Below the pieces are notes generated by a model that searched no databases, had not been told where the DNA came from, and worked only from the letters and a program-made list of their open reading frames with translations. A DNA stretch of 64,000 nucleotides from Cognatishimia sp. MH4019. GTDB taxonomy: Bacteria; Pseudomonadota; Alphaproteobacteria; Rhodobacterales; Rhodobacteraceae. The position numbers and the translations under genes were made by a program. The stretch spans positions 124,001 through 188,000 of the forward strand of contig NZ_JAHTBL010000007.1 in assembly GCF_020177595.1 (NCBI RefSeq), written 5' to 3'. Shown here in pieces: positions 16,867 to 25,171 of the stretch; position 1 is the stretch's first letter; the number at the start of each line of letters is the position of its first letter.

Positions 16867-16868
16867 TC

Positions 16869-17681
16869 ATGAAACTTCTCTTTTTAGGTGATGTCATGGG
16901 CCGCGCGGGACGCGCCGCGGTGACCGAGCGTCTTGCCGGGCTGCGCGAAAGCCTTGGGCTCGATTTTGTGGTGGTCAATGGCGAGAACGCGACCAATGGC
17001 GCGGGGCTTTCGCCGGCCCATGCAAAGGCGCTGCTGGAGGCTGGGGCCGATTGCGTGACCCTTGGGGACCATGCGTTCGATCAGCGCGAGATGCTCTCCT
17101 TTATCGACCAGGAACCCCGCATCGTGCGGCCTTTGAATTTCTCCAAGGCCGCTCCCGGCAAGGGCGCGCGGCTCTATGAAGCGCGGGGCGGGCGCAAGGT
17201 TCTGGTCGCGCAAGTGCTGGGTCAGGTGTTCATGAAGCGGCCCTTTGATGATCCTTTCTCGGCGGTGGAGACCGTGCTGAAGACCCACCCGCTGGGAGGT
17301 TTGGCGCAGGCCAGTCTGATCGACATCCATTGCGAAGCAACATCCGAGAAGATGGCGATGGGGCATTACTGCGACGGGCGCGCGTCGGTCGTGGTGGGCA
17401 CCCATACCCATGTTCCCACGGGCGATGCGATGGTGCTGCCCAAAGGCACAGCGTATCTAACCGATGCAGGCATGTGCGGCGATTACAATTCGGTCATTGG
17501 GATGGACAAGGAAGAGCCTTTGCGCCGCTTCATTACGGGCATGAGCAAAGGGCGGTTCACGCCTGCGACCGACGAGGCCACGTTGGCAGGGCTTTATGTC
17601 GAGACCGATGATAAGACCGGTAAGGCCTTGAAATGTAAGGCACTTCGCATTGGCGGGCGATTAGCTGAAAGCCTGCCATGA
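16869..17681 (+). CDS. TIGR00282 family metallophosphoesterase (YmdB-like)
   Basis: Dinuclear-metal phosphodiesterase (270 aa) related to Bacillus YmdB, which hydrolyses cyclic nucleotides and affects biofilm formation. Motifs seen: FLGDVMGRAGR (first metal Asp), VVNGENATNGAG (Asn/Glu ligands), TLGDHAFDQ, IDIHCEATSEKMA and GTHTHVPTGD (histidine ligands), TDAGMCGDYNSVIG. Start ATG 16869 places the metal strand directly at the N-terminus (MKLLFLGD). Overlaps the next gene by 4 bp. Confidence 0.9.
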   Translation: MKLLFLGDVMGRAGRAAVTERLAGLRESLGLDFVVVNGENATNGAGLSPAHAKALLEAGADCVTLGDHAFDQREMLSFIDQEPRIVRPLNFSKAAPGKGARLYEARGGRKVLVAQVLGQVFMKRPFDDPFSAVETVLKTHPLGGLAQASLIDIHCEATSEKMAMGHYCDGRASVVVGTHTHVPTGDAMVLPKGTAYLTDAGMCGDYNSVIGMDKEEPLRRFITGMSKGRFTPATDEATLAGLYVETDDKTGKALKCKALRIGGRLAESLP

Positions 17682-18613
17682 GCACGGTCAACACAGGGCG
17701 CGCGGGCCTGATCGCGGTCCTTGTGATTGCGGGCGCGGGCTGGGGTGTGACCCAACCTTTGGCCAAGATCGCCGTGAGCGAAGGCTACAAACATTTCGGT
17801 CTGGTTTTTTGGCAATTGGCTATCGGGGCGGTGGCGCTGGGCGCGCTGAATACTGCGCGCGGCAAGGGATTGCCTTTAAGCGCGAAACACTTGGCTTTCT
17901 ATCTGATGATCGCGCTGATCGGGACGGTGCTGCCGAACTCGGCCAGTTATCAGGCGATCACGCATCTGCCCTCGGGCATTGTGTCGATCCTGCTGTCGTT
18001 GGTGCCGATGCTGGCTTTTCCCGTTGCGCTGTCCCTTGACCTCGACCGGTTCAGCGCGCTGCGCTTTGCCGGGTTGGCTTGCGGGTTGCTGGGGGTGATC
18101 TTGCTGGTCGCGCCGGATGCAAGCCTGCCTGAGCCAGGCATGCTGTTCTGGATCCCCGTCGCGTTGATCGCGCCGATGTTTTACGCGGTGGAGGGCAACG
18201 TGGTCGCCAAATGGGGCACGCATGGGCTGGACCCGGTGCAGGTGCTTTTCGGCGCCTCTGTGATCGGCACAATCGTGATGCTGCCGGTGGCGATTGGCTC
18301 TGGTCAGTGGATCTCTCCGTTGCCGCCTTACGGGCTGCCCGATCTGGCGTTAACACTGTCAGCGCTGATCCATGCGACAGTCTACACGACCTATGTTTGG
18401 CTCGTGGGCCGCGCGGGGCCGGTTTTTGCCGTGCAGATCAGTTATCTGGTCACCGGGTTCGGCGTCATCTGGGCGATGTTGCTGCTGAGTGAAGCCTATG
18501 CCGGCCCGGTCTGGGCGGCCATGGCGATCATGTTTGTGGGGCTTTTCCTGGTGCAGCCGCGCCCCAATGTGGCGCTTGTGCCGACCGGCGCAACAGGCGA
18601 AGATACGGCCTGA
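17678..18613 (+). CDS. DMT superfamily (EamA) transporter
   Basis: Inner-membrane exporter-type protein (311 aa) with ten hydrophobic segments in two EamA repeats: GAGWGVTQPLAKIAV near the start and FYAVEGNVVAKWG opening the second repeat. Substrate unknown. It begins inside the phosphoesterase stop codon (ATGA), so the two are coupled, and is 21 bp upstream of an SLC13-type transporter. Confidence 0.88.
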   Translation: MSTVNTGRAGLIAVLVIAGAGWGVTQPLAKIAVSEGYKHFGLVFWQLAIGAVALGALNTARGKGLPLSAKHLAFYLMIALIGTVLPNSASYQAITHLPSGIVSILLSLVPMLAFPVALSLDLDRFSALRFAGLACGLLGVILLVAPDASLPEPGMLFWIPVALIAPMFYAVEGNVVAKWGTHGLDPVQVLFGASVIGTIVMLPVAIGSGQWISPLPPYGLPDLALTLSALIHATVYTTYVWLVGRAGPVFAVQISYLVTGFGVIWAMLLLSEAYAGPVWAAMAIMFVGLFLVQPRPNVALVPTGATGEDTA

Positions 18614-18634
18614 CTTAAAAGGGTTATCCCAAAC

Positions 18635-20416
18635 GTGACCGAGCTTTTTGCCCTAGGATCGACCGGAGGCGCCGTCGCCACATTGGGCGTCGTCGTGGTG
18701 ATGTTCGTGCTGTTTTTGCGCGAAACCTACCCGACCGAGGTCGTGGCCATCGGCGGCGTTGCCTTGATGCTGGTCATGGGCGTGCTGCCCTATGACAAGG
18801 CGCTGAACGTGCTGTCGAACCCCGCGCCATGGACGATCGCGGCGATGTTCATCGTGATGGGCGCGCTGGTGCGCACGGGCGCGTTGGAGGCGTTCACGTC
18901 GGTCGCCGACCGCAAAGCCAAGACGAACCCGGCGCTGGCCATTGTGTTGCTGATGGCGTTTGTGGTCCTGTCCTCGGCTATTGTGTCGAACACGCCTGTG
19001 GTCGTTGTGATGATCCCGGTTTTCACGCAACTGGCGCGCACGATGGGGCTGTCGGTCTCCAAGCTGTTGATCCCGCTTAGTTATGCGGCGATCCTGGGGG
19101 GCACGCTGACCCTGATCGGGACGTCCACGAACTTGCTGGTGGACGGCGTTGCGCGCGCCGAGGGGCTAGAGGCGTTTTCGATCTTCGAGGTCACGCCGCT
19201 GGGTCTGGCGCTTGTGGCTTGGGGCATGATCTACCTGCGCTTCATCGCGCCGCGCCTGCTGCCGGACCGGGACAGTATGGCGAACCTGCTTAGCGATAAA
19301 TCTCGGATGAAGTTCTTTACCGAAGCCGTGATCCCGCCGGAGTCCAACCTGATCGGGCGCGAAGTCACCGGCGTTCAGTTGTTCAAGCGCGATGGCGTCC
19401 GGCTGATTGACGTGATCCGCGGGGACTTGTCGTTGCGGCGCAATCTGCAGGGCGTTGAATTGCAGGTCGGTGACCGCGTGGTGTTGCGTACCCAGATGAC
19501 CGAACTGCTGAGCCTGCAGCGCAACAAATCGCTCAAGCGCGTGGATCAGGTGTCGGCGGTGGAGACCTCGACTGTGGAGGTGCTGATTACACCGGGCTGC
19601 AAGATGGTGGGCCGGTCGCTGGGCGCGTTGCGCTTGCGGCGGCGGTTTGGTGTCTATCCGCTTGCGGTGCATCGGCGCAGCCAGAACATTGGCCGTCAGT
19701 TGGACGATCTGATCGTGCGCGTGGGCGATACACTGCTGCTGGAAGGCGCGCCGGAGGATATTCAGCGCCTCGCTTCCGAGATGGATTTGGTCGATGTGAG
19801 CCAGCCTTCTGCGCGCGGGTTCCGGCGCAGCCATGCACCCATCGCCGTTCTTGCGCTGCTGGGGATCGTGACATTGGCCGCACTTGGTGTAGCTCCGATT
19901 TTGATGCTGTCGATCCTTGCCGTCGCTGTCATTTTCCTGACCCGCTGCATCGACGCAGACGAGGCGTTTGGCTTTGTCGATGGCCGCTTGCTGGCGCTGA
20001 TCTTTGCGATGCTGGCGATCGGGCAGGCGCTGCAAGCCTCAGGCGCGGTGTCGCTGATCGTCGAGGCAATTGCCCCCGCGCTGGGCAATCTGCCGCCCTT
20101 CCTGCTGGTCTGGGCGATCTATTTGCTGACCTCGGTGCTGACCGAGCTGGTCTCGAACAACGCCGTCGCGGTGGTCGTCACGCCCATCGCTATCGGGCTT
20201 GCGACCGCACTTGGCATCGACCCGCGCCCGCTTGTGGTGGCCGTGATGGTGGCAGCCTCGGCCAGTTTCGCCACGCCGATCGGCTATCAGACGAACATGC
20301 TGGTCTACGGCCCCGGCGGGTATAAATTCACGGATTTCCTGCGCGTCGGCATTCCACTGAACCTGACCATTGGACTGCTGGCCAGCTTCCTGATCCCGTT
20401 CATATGGCCGCTTTAA
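18635..20416 (+). CDS. SLC13 family transporter with two RCK_C (TrkA_C) domains
   Basis: Sodium-coupled anion transporter of the DASS/SLC13 group (593 aa). Two membrane halves each carry a re-entrant motif: SNTPVVVVMIPVF with GTLTLIGTSTNLLVDG in the first, and VSNNAVAVVVTPIAIGLA with FATPIGYQTNMLVYGPGGYK in the second. Between them (about residues 225-390) lie two TrkA_C-type domains, as in sulfate permeases of this family; sulfate or a dicarboxylate is a reasonable guess. GTG start. Its 3' end overlaps the convergent XRE regulator gene by 17 bp. Confidence 0.92.
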   Translation: MTELFALGSTGGAVATLGVVVVMFVLFLRETYPTEVVAIGGVALMLVMGVLPYDKALNVLSNPAPWTIAAMFIVMGALVRTGALEAFTSVADRKAKTNPALAIVLLMAFVVLSSAIVSNTPVVVVMIPVFTQLARTMGLSVSKLLIPLSYAAILGGTLTLIGTSTNLLVDGVARAEGLEAFSIFEVTPLGLALVAWGMIYLRFIAPRLLPDRDSMANLLSDKSRMKFFTEAVIPPESNLIGREVTGVQLFKRDGVRLIDVIRGDLSLRRNLQGVELQVGDRVVLRTQMTELLSLQRNKSLKRVDQVSAVETSTVEVLITPGCKMVGRSLGALRLRRRFGVYPLAVHRRSQNIGRQLDDLIVRVGDTLLLEGAPEDIQRLASEMDLVDVSQPSARGFRRSHAPIAVLALLGIVTLAALGVAPILMLSILAVAVIFLTRCIDADEAFGFVDGRLLALIFAMLAIGQALQASGAVSLIVEAIAPALGNLPPFLLVWAIYLLTSVLTELVSNNAVAVVVTPIAIGLATALGIDPRPLVVAVMVAASASFATPIGYQTNMLVYGPGGYKFTDFLRVGIPLNLTIGLLASFLIPFIWPL

Positions 20417-21257
20417 GGGCGTGAAGATGCGCGGGCAGGTCCCGCTCGGTTACGTCCGCTTCGCGCACCAACCCGTCGAAATGTCGGGTGAAGGCCTGGA
20501 CCCGTTCGGTGTCGCGGAACGCGAGATAGTTCTGACCTAGATAAATCACTGCCAGCATTGGCCCAAAGACCGTGATTGGCGCCGAATAGAGCCTGCGCGC
20601 ATCGAAAAGCGACAGGCGGAGGGAGGGGTAAAGCTCTTCATGTAGGGCGATCATCCGGTCCAGTTGGGCGCGTCTGTGATGGGCGGGCAGACCTGCGTAA
20701 TACCCCTCCGCATGGGCGAAAGCGTGCAAGTCGTGGCTGGGCAACGCGATCTCGAAATCCGAGCGCGATTCCTCCATCAGCTGCAAGCGGTCCTCGGATG
20801 CGCCGATGGCTTGGTCGGTCGTCTTGCCCAGCGACGGCTCGTATTCCCACTGCAAGACTTCGCGAGTTTTCATCATGTCAGGCAGGCCAGCGGGAACATG
20901 GCGGATCTTGTAACCCGCCGCCTCGATATGCCAGTCGAAGATCTGCTGATCGATCAGCGCGCGTGGCGCGGCGGTAATCTCGACCGCCGTGGCAAGGATA
21001 TCAGCGGCACTTTCTGGCCGTTCCGAAAGGCCCAAAAGCCAGTCTGACGACACGCCCAATGCCGCCGCGCATTCTGCGACGACCTGCGCATTAGGCAGAC
21101 GCGCACCGCCTCCGCTGAGCACTTGTGAGATCGTCGAGCGATCGACCCCGATGCGCCGCGCCAATCCTGATTGCGTCTCACGTGCGTCGGCCATGGCTTG
21201 CAGTAGCCGGTCGCGGAACAGCTTGGCACGATCTCTTTTGTCGGTTTTTTCAATCAT
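20400..21257 (-). CDS. XRE family transcriptional regulator with C-terminal sensory domain
   Basis: Regulator of 285 aa. Helix-turn-helix at about residues 10-75 (DARETQSGLARRIGVDRSTI, SQVLSGGGARLPNAQVVAEC, AAALGVSSDWLLGLS). The C-terminal 200 residues have no motif I can name; a Trp/His-rich segment (IFDWHIEAAGYKIRHVPAGLPDM, in parts) recurs in alphaproteobacterial relatives. Divergent from the DUF2061-desaturase pair, with a perfect 16-bp palindrome in the 83-bp gap, so it probably controls both itself and the desaturase genes. Confidence 0.85.
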   Translation of the reverse strand: MIEKTDKRDRAKLFRDRLLQAMADARETQSGLARRIGVDRSTISQVLSGGGARLPNAQVVAECAAALGVSSDWLLGLSERPESAADILATAVEITAAPRALIDQQIFDWHIEAAGYKIRHVPAGLPDMMKTREVLQWEYEPSLGKTTDQAIGASEDRLQLMEESRSDFEIALPSHDLHAFAHAEGYYAGLPAHHRRAQLDRMIALHEELYPSLRLSLFDARRLYSAPITVFGPMLAVIYLGQNYLAFRDTERVQAFTRHFDGLVREADVTERDLPAHLHALKAAI

Positions 21258-21296
21258 TGTTGATTAATATCACCATTTGCAGATTTTGCTAACTAT

Positions 21297-21312
21297 TTAC
21301 AGAATTCTGTAA
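21297..21312. promoter_or_regulatory. Operator palindrome between XRE regulator and desaturase operon
   Basis: Perfect 16-bp palindrome TTACAGAATTCTGTAA centred in the divergent gap. A TTTGC-type pair (CATTTGCAGATTTTGC) precedes it at 21275. Very likely a dimer site for the adjacent XRE regulator; that pairing is inference. Confidence 0.6.
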
Positions 21313-21340
21313 CGGCAAAAAACGGCCTATCCCTGACCCC

Positions 21341-21574
21341 ATGCAATCCCTGTCTTCTTTCACAAGCGAAACCCGCACACGGACCATCGTCAAGGCTGTC
21401 ATCTGGAACCTGATCGGCCTTGCTGTCATGGCTCTGGTGGGCTTCCTGCTGACCGGATCCTGGGGCATCGGCGGCGCGATGGCGATCATCAACGCCTGCG
21501 TCGGTCTGACCACATATATCGTTTACGAGCGTATCTGGGCACATATCCAGTGGGGCCGCCATGCCGCGCATTGA
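21341..21574 (+). CDS. DUF2061 domain-containing membrane protein
   Basis: Small two-helix membrane protein (77 aa) matching DUF2061: RTRTIVKAVIWNLIGLAVMA for the first helix, then GAMAIINACVGLTTYIVYERIWAHIQWG for the second, with the conserved Y-x-x-Y-E-R-x-W-x-x-I pattern. Function unknown. It overlaps the desaturase start by 14 bp, a coupling that suggests a joint role in membrane lipid modification. Confidence 0.87.
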   Translation: MQSLSSFTSETRTRTIVKAVIWNLIGLAVMALVGFLLTGSWGIGGAMAIINACVGLTTYIVYERIWAHIQWGRHAAH

Positions 21575-22442
21575 ATGGCCGACGCTTGCGCTAATCCTTG
21601 GCTGCCTTGCAGTCTGGGCGGTGGCGACGACATGGCTGGTGGCGCTCTCCCTGCCGCTGGCCATCGTCGTGACGGCGCTGTGCGTTGCGCTGTTCTGCTC
21701 GCTCCAGCATGAGGTGATCCACGGCCATCCGTTCGACAATCGCCTGCTGAACGAGGCGCTGGTCTTTCCCACGCTCTGCCTCGCGATCCCCTATCATCGT
21801 TTTCGCGAGACGCATCTGGCGCATCACACCGACAGCCTGCTGACCGACCCCTATGACGACCCCGAAAGCAACTATCTGGACGCGGCCGATTGGGACGAGT
21901 TGGCCCCGACGACCCGCGCTGTCTTGCGGTTCAACAACACCCTTCTGGGGCGTCTTGTGATCGGGCCGGTTATTGCGCAAATCGCCTTCATGCGTGCCGA
22001 TTGGCGGGCTGCCCGCGACGGGGACCTCGCCGTTTTGCGCGGCTGGCTTTGGCATGTGCCGTCCATCGCGCTGGTGTTGACCTGGGTCTGGCTGGCGGCT
22101 ATCCCGCTTTGGGCCTATCTAATCGCTGCTTATCTGGGCCTATCCGTCCTGAAAATCCGCACCTTCCTTGAGCATCAGGCCCATGAGCGCGCCCGTGGTC
22201 GCACGGTCATTATCGAAGATCGTGGGCCGCTGGCATTTTTGTTTCTGAACAACAACTTGCATGTCGTCCATCACATGCACCCGAGGCTGCCGTGGTATCG
22301 CCTGCCGCAGGTCTATTTCGGCAACCCTGATCGTTATTTGCAGCGCAATGGCGGCTACCGCTACACCTCTTACGCCGAGGTTTTTCGCCGCTATTTCTGG
22401 CGCGCCAAGGATCCTGTAGCACACCCGCTTTGGCGCAGATAA
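21561..22442 (+). CDS. Fatty acid desaturase family protein
   Basis: Membrane di-iron desaturase or hydroxylase (293 aa). Three histidine boxes are intact: HEVIH at residues 50-54, HLAHH at 85-89 and HVVHHMHP near residue 238, with four or more hydrophobic segments between them. Substrate could be a fatty acyl lipid, sterol or carotenoid-like compound; sequence alone does not decide. Second gene of the operon governed by the XRE regulator and its palindrome. Confidence 0.9.
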   Translation: MPRIEWPTLALILGCLAVWAVATTWLVALSLPLAIVVTALCVALFCSLQHEVIHGHPFDNRLLNEALVFPTLCLAIPYHRFRETHLAHHTDSLLTDPYDDPESNYLDAADWDELAPTTRAVLRFNNTLLGRLVIGPVIAQIAFMRADWRAARDGDLAVLRGWLWHVPSIALVLTWVWLAAIPLWAYLIAAYLGLSVLKIRTFLEHQAHERARGRTVIIEDRGPLAFLFLNNNLHVVHHMHPRLPWYRLPQVYFGNPDRYLQRNGGYRYTSYAEVFRRYFWRAKDPVAHPLWRR

Positions 22443-22480
22443 ACCTTGCATGACAGGGCGTTGCGGCAGATAACGCTGCC

Positions 22481-23383
22481 ATGGCCCTGTGGATCCCGAT
22501 CACCTTGCTGGCGGCGTTTGCGCAAAACCTGCGCTTCATGCTGCAAAAGCACCTCAAGGACACCTCGCTCAGTTCGGGCGGGGCGACCTTGTCGCGGTTT
22601 CTTTATTCGTTTCCATTGGCCGCGTTGCTGGTCTGGACCTATGCGAGCCTGACCGATCAGGCGCTGCCCGACACCTCGCCGCGTTTCTGGGCGTTCGCCT
22701 TGGCCGGAGCGGTCAGCCAGATCATCGCCACCATGTGCGTTGTGTCGATCTTTCAGCACCGCAACTTCGCCATCGGGATCACGTTCAAGAAAACCGAGGT
22801 GATCCAGACCGCGATCATCGGCTTTGTGCTGCTGGGCGAGGGGCTGCACCCGTTGGCGTTGGTCGCGATCTTCATCGGGCTGGCGGGCGTGCTGGTCTTG
22901 TCGGACCCGCCCAAAGCCGAAGGCCGCTGGAGCGACCGCATCTGGAACCGCGCGGCGGGGTTGGGTTTGCTCTCGGGCCTTTTGTTCGGCATGTCCTCCA
23001 TCGGATATCGCGGGGCGTCGCTGTCGCTGGAACAACCCGATCCGTTTTTGGCGGCTATGATGACGCTGGCCTTAGTCACCGTCACCCAAACCGTTCTGCT
23101 CAGCGCATGGCTGGCCCTGCGCGAGCGCGGACAAATCCTGTTGGTGCTGAAAAGCTGGCGGGTGTCGCGCTGGGTCGGGCTGACCTCGATGATCGGCTCG
23201 CTGGGGTGGTTCACGGCCTTCACGTTACAAAACGCGGCCTATGTGAAAGCGCTGGGGCAGGTCGAGCTGGTCTTCGCCTTTCTCGCCTCACAGTTTTTCT
23301 TTGGCGAGAAAACAGACAAGCGCGAAGTGCTGGGCGTCTGCCTGATCGTGCTGTCTATCCTGGTGCTGATCCTGTCGCTTTGA
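22481..23383 (+). CDS. DMT superfamily (EamA) transporter
   Basis: Ten-helix EamA-type inner-membrane protein (300 aa) with MALWIPITLLAAFAQNLRFM at the start and the second repeat near GLGLLSGLLFGMSSIGYRGA. Substrate unknown. Lies 38 bp after the desaturase on the same strand and may be co-transcribed. Its 3' end overlaps the convergent NUDIX gene by 29 bp. A longer frame-shifted open frame over this gene lacks membrane character and is not real. Confidence 0.85.
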   Translation: MALWIPITLLAAFAQNLRFMLQKHLKDTSLSSGGATLSRFLYSFPLAALLVWTYASLTDQALPDTSPRFWAFALAGAVSQIIATMCVVSIFQHRNFAIGITFKKTEVIQTAIIGFVLLGEGLHPLALVAIFIGLAGVLVLSDPPKAEGRWSDRIWNRAAGLGLLSGLLFGMSSIGYRGASLSLEQPDPFLAAMMTLALVTVTQTVLLSAWLALRERGQILLVLKSWRVSRWVGLTSMIGSLGWFTAFTLQNAAYVKALGQVELVFAFLASQFFFGEKTDKREVLGVCLIVLSILVLILSL

Positions 23384-24041
23384 GGCGCAGGAACAGGCTT
23401 TCCTCGTCGTCATTCTTGAAAAACGGGACGGAGTCGGGGGCCTTCAACGCGGGCAAAAGTCCTTCGACCTCGGCCAGAACAACCTCTGTAATAAAGGGCA
23501 GATCAAAGCTGCGGGCGCGATCAAGCGGGACCCATTGCAGATGGCTCAACTCGTCACAAGCATGGGTGAAATCGTCTGGATCGCCCTGCAACGCGGCGGC
23601 ATCGGCTAGAAAGAACCGCGCATCAAAGCGGCGCGGGCGACCCGGTGGCGTGATGGCGCGGAAGACGAATTTCAGCGCGCTGGCATCGGGTTGCATGCCC
23701 TGGGCCGCAAAGCTCTGCCAGTCAGGCGCAGCATTAGGCCAGTCGCCCGGTGCGCCTAGAATCAGGCCTGTTTCTTCCCAAAGCTCGCGGATGGCGGCCC
23801 CGGCGAGGGCGGTGGGCGCGGTCGTACTTTGATCCAACAACCGCCCTGAACAGACCGGGTTGAGCGATGTTGCAAAAGGGACATCCCCGTCGCCTGCATC
23901 CACAGCCCCGCCTGGAAAGACAAACTTGTTTGGCATGAAAGCCGCTGTCGCGCCGCGCTGGCCCATCAACACCGCAGGGCGCGTCGCGGCATCGCGCAGC
24001 ACGATCACGGTCGCGGCGTCTCTGATTGCGGATTTGTCCAT
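23355..24041 (-). CDS. NUDIX hydrolase
   Basis: Pyrophosphohydrolase of 228 aa. The Nudix box is seen as AAIRELWEETGLIL (R-E-x-x-E-E-x-G core, about residues 84-97). An N-terminal strand block with FMPNKFVFPGGAVDAGD precedes it, and an insertion separates the two, as in RNA-binding or acyl-CoA Nudix proteins. ATG 24041 has an AGGGG at suitable distance; an adjacent ATG at 24044 is too close to it. It follows the DUF983 gene by 10 bp, so the two form an operon. Confidence 0.88.
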   Translation of the reverse strand: MDKSAIRDAATVIVLRDAATRPAVLMGQRGATAAFMPNKFVFPGGAVDAGDGDVPFATSLNPVCSGRLLDQSTTAPTALAGAAIRELWEETGLILGAPGDWPNAAPDWQSFAAQGMQPDASALKFVFRAITPPGRPRRFDARFFLADAAALQGDPDDFTHACDELSHLQWVPLDRARSFDLPFITEVVLAEVEGLLPALKAPDSVPFFKNDDEESLFLRLKATGSAPG

Positions 24042-24051
24042 CATGCCCCTG

Positions 24052-24447
24052 TCAGGTGGTGGGGGCGGCTCCGAACCCGTGCATGCGCTTGGCCCATTGC
24101 AACGAGACAACCACCCCTTTGAGTCGCGGCAGAAGGTAAAGCGACAGCGCCACGCAGCCAATGGTAAAGGCCGTGGCCATCAAGAGCGGATCAGGCCGGT
24201 AGCGCACGAAGGCGATATGCATCAGCGGGGCCATGATGTGGCCGACGATCAGTATCGTCAGATAGGCCGGTCCATCATCGGCGCGGTGATGGGACAGCTT
24301 TTCACCGCAAACCGTGCAGTGATCGCGCACTTTCAGATAGCCATTCATCAGCGGACCGGTGCCACAGCACGGGCACTTGCGTCGCCACCCGCGCATCAAG
24401 GCGGGGCGCACGGGGCGGTCTGACAATGGGTGTTGGGCTGTGGTCAT
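24052..24447 (-). CDS. DUF983 domain-containing protein
   Basis: Membrane protein (131 aa) with an N-terminal zinc-ribbon-like CPCCGTG...CTVCGE (four Cys) and two C-terminal hydrophobic helices (about residues 57-78 and 84-107). DUF983 proteins occur next to cytochrome oxidase genes in some alphaproteobacteria, but here the partner is a NUDIX gene. Start ATG 24447 is preceded by AAAGGAAAACCT. Function unknown. Confidence 0.88.
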   Translation of the reverse strand: MTTAQHPLSDRPVRPALMRGWRRKCPCCGTGPLMNGYLKVRDHCTVCGEKLSHHRADDGPAYLTILIVGHIMAPLMHIAFVRYRPDPLLMATAFTIGCVALSLYLLPRLKGVVVSLQWAKRMHGFGAAPTT

Positions 24448-24530
24448 AGGTTTTCCTTTGGCGCTAACACTGCGCCTTTTGGGGGTGGTTTCCCATTGGC
24501 CAAACCGTCCTTGCGGCTGCATGCCGCAGA

Positions 24531-24555
24531 TTTCCGTCACAATGTGCGACGGAAA
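24531..24555. promoter_or_regulatory. Inverted repeat in divergent DUF983 / EF-hand promoter region
   Basis: Perfect 8-bp arms TTTCCGTC (24531-24538) and GACGGAAA (24548-24555), with two further pairs inside, about 80 bp from each flanking start. Candidate operator or leader hairpin; binding protein unknown. A second hairpin TGCGGC/GCCGCA lies just upstream at 24512-24528. Confidence 0.45.
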
Positions 24556-24634
24556 GCGGCAAGCGCCCCGTTTAACGCTCAGATCACGGGCGGCAGGGTG
24601 CTGTGCGTGACGAGCATGAAGAAGGAAAAACCTG

Positions 24635-25117
24635 ATGTCCGAGACTTTGAAACTCACCGTTCTGACAGGCGCAATTGTTCTTGGGGCCACGCTGGCCGCC
24701 GCTCCGATGGCCTATGCCGAAAGCGTCTCTGGCCCGCGAGGAGCCAGCTTTGAGGAACTGGACGCCAATGGCGACGGCACTTTGACAGAGGCCGAGATTG
24801 AGGCCCACCGCGCGGCGCGCTTTGCCGCGATGGACAGCGACGGCAATGGCAGTCTGAGCGCGGAGGAGCTGACCGCCGCAGCCGAGCAACGCAAAGCCAA
24901 CCGCGCCGCCCGCATGATCGAGCGTGTCGATGCGAATGGCGACGGCGAGCTGAGCGCCGAAGAGCTGACCGAGATGCGCGGCAAGCGCCGTGGCGGCGGC
25001 GGCTTTGGTCGCATGGATACCAATGGGGACGGGTCTGTCACAAAGGCTGAATTTGACGCCGCCAAGGACAAGCGCCGGGCGCATGCTGACAAGCGCCGCA
25101 ACCAGAATGATGGCTGA
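24635..25117 (+). CDS. Exported EF-hand calcium-binding protein
   Basis: Periplasmic protein (160 aa) with a signal peptide (hydrophobic residues 7-27, cleavage near AYA-ES). Four EF-hand loops follow: DANGDGTLTEAE, DSDGNGSLSAEE, DANGDGELSAEE and DTNGDGSVTKAE, each with the 1-3-5-12 acidic ligand pattern. The C-terminus is strongly basic. It sits directly upstream of an ECF sigma factor operon, from which it is separated by a hairpin; it may be a target of, or signal component for, that system. AGAAGGA precedes the ATG. Confidence 0.9.
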   Translation: MSETLKLTVLTGAIVLGATLAAAPMAYAESVSGPRGASFEELDANGDGTLTEAEIEAHRAARFAAMDSDGNGSLSAEELTAAAEQRKANRAARMIERVDANGDGELSAEELTEMRGKRRGGGGFGRMDTNGDGSVTKAEFDAAKDKRRAHADKRRNQNDG

Positions 25118-25126
25118 AGCGCGGTT

Positions 25127-25150
25127 GGGCAGCGGGGTGACCTGCTGCCC
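25127..25150 (+). terminator. Hairpin between EF-hand and sigma factor genes
   Basis: GGGCAGC (25127-25133) pairs with GCTGCCC (25144-25150), followed by GTTTCG, not a full T-run. Could be a partial terminator that lowers sigma factor expression or marks two units. Confidence 0.45.
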
Positions 25151-25171
25151 GTTTCGCTCTAATCGTGAGCC

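Noticed and set aside
22489-23832. 447-residue open frame over the EamA and NUDIX genes
   Set aside because: Out-of-frame shadow in GC-rich DNA; the EamA frame has ten hydrophobic segments while this one has none.
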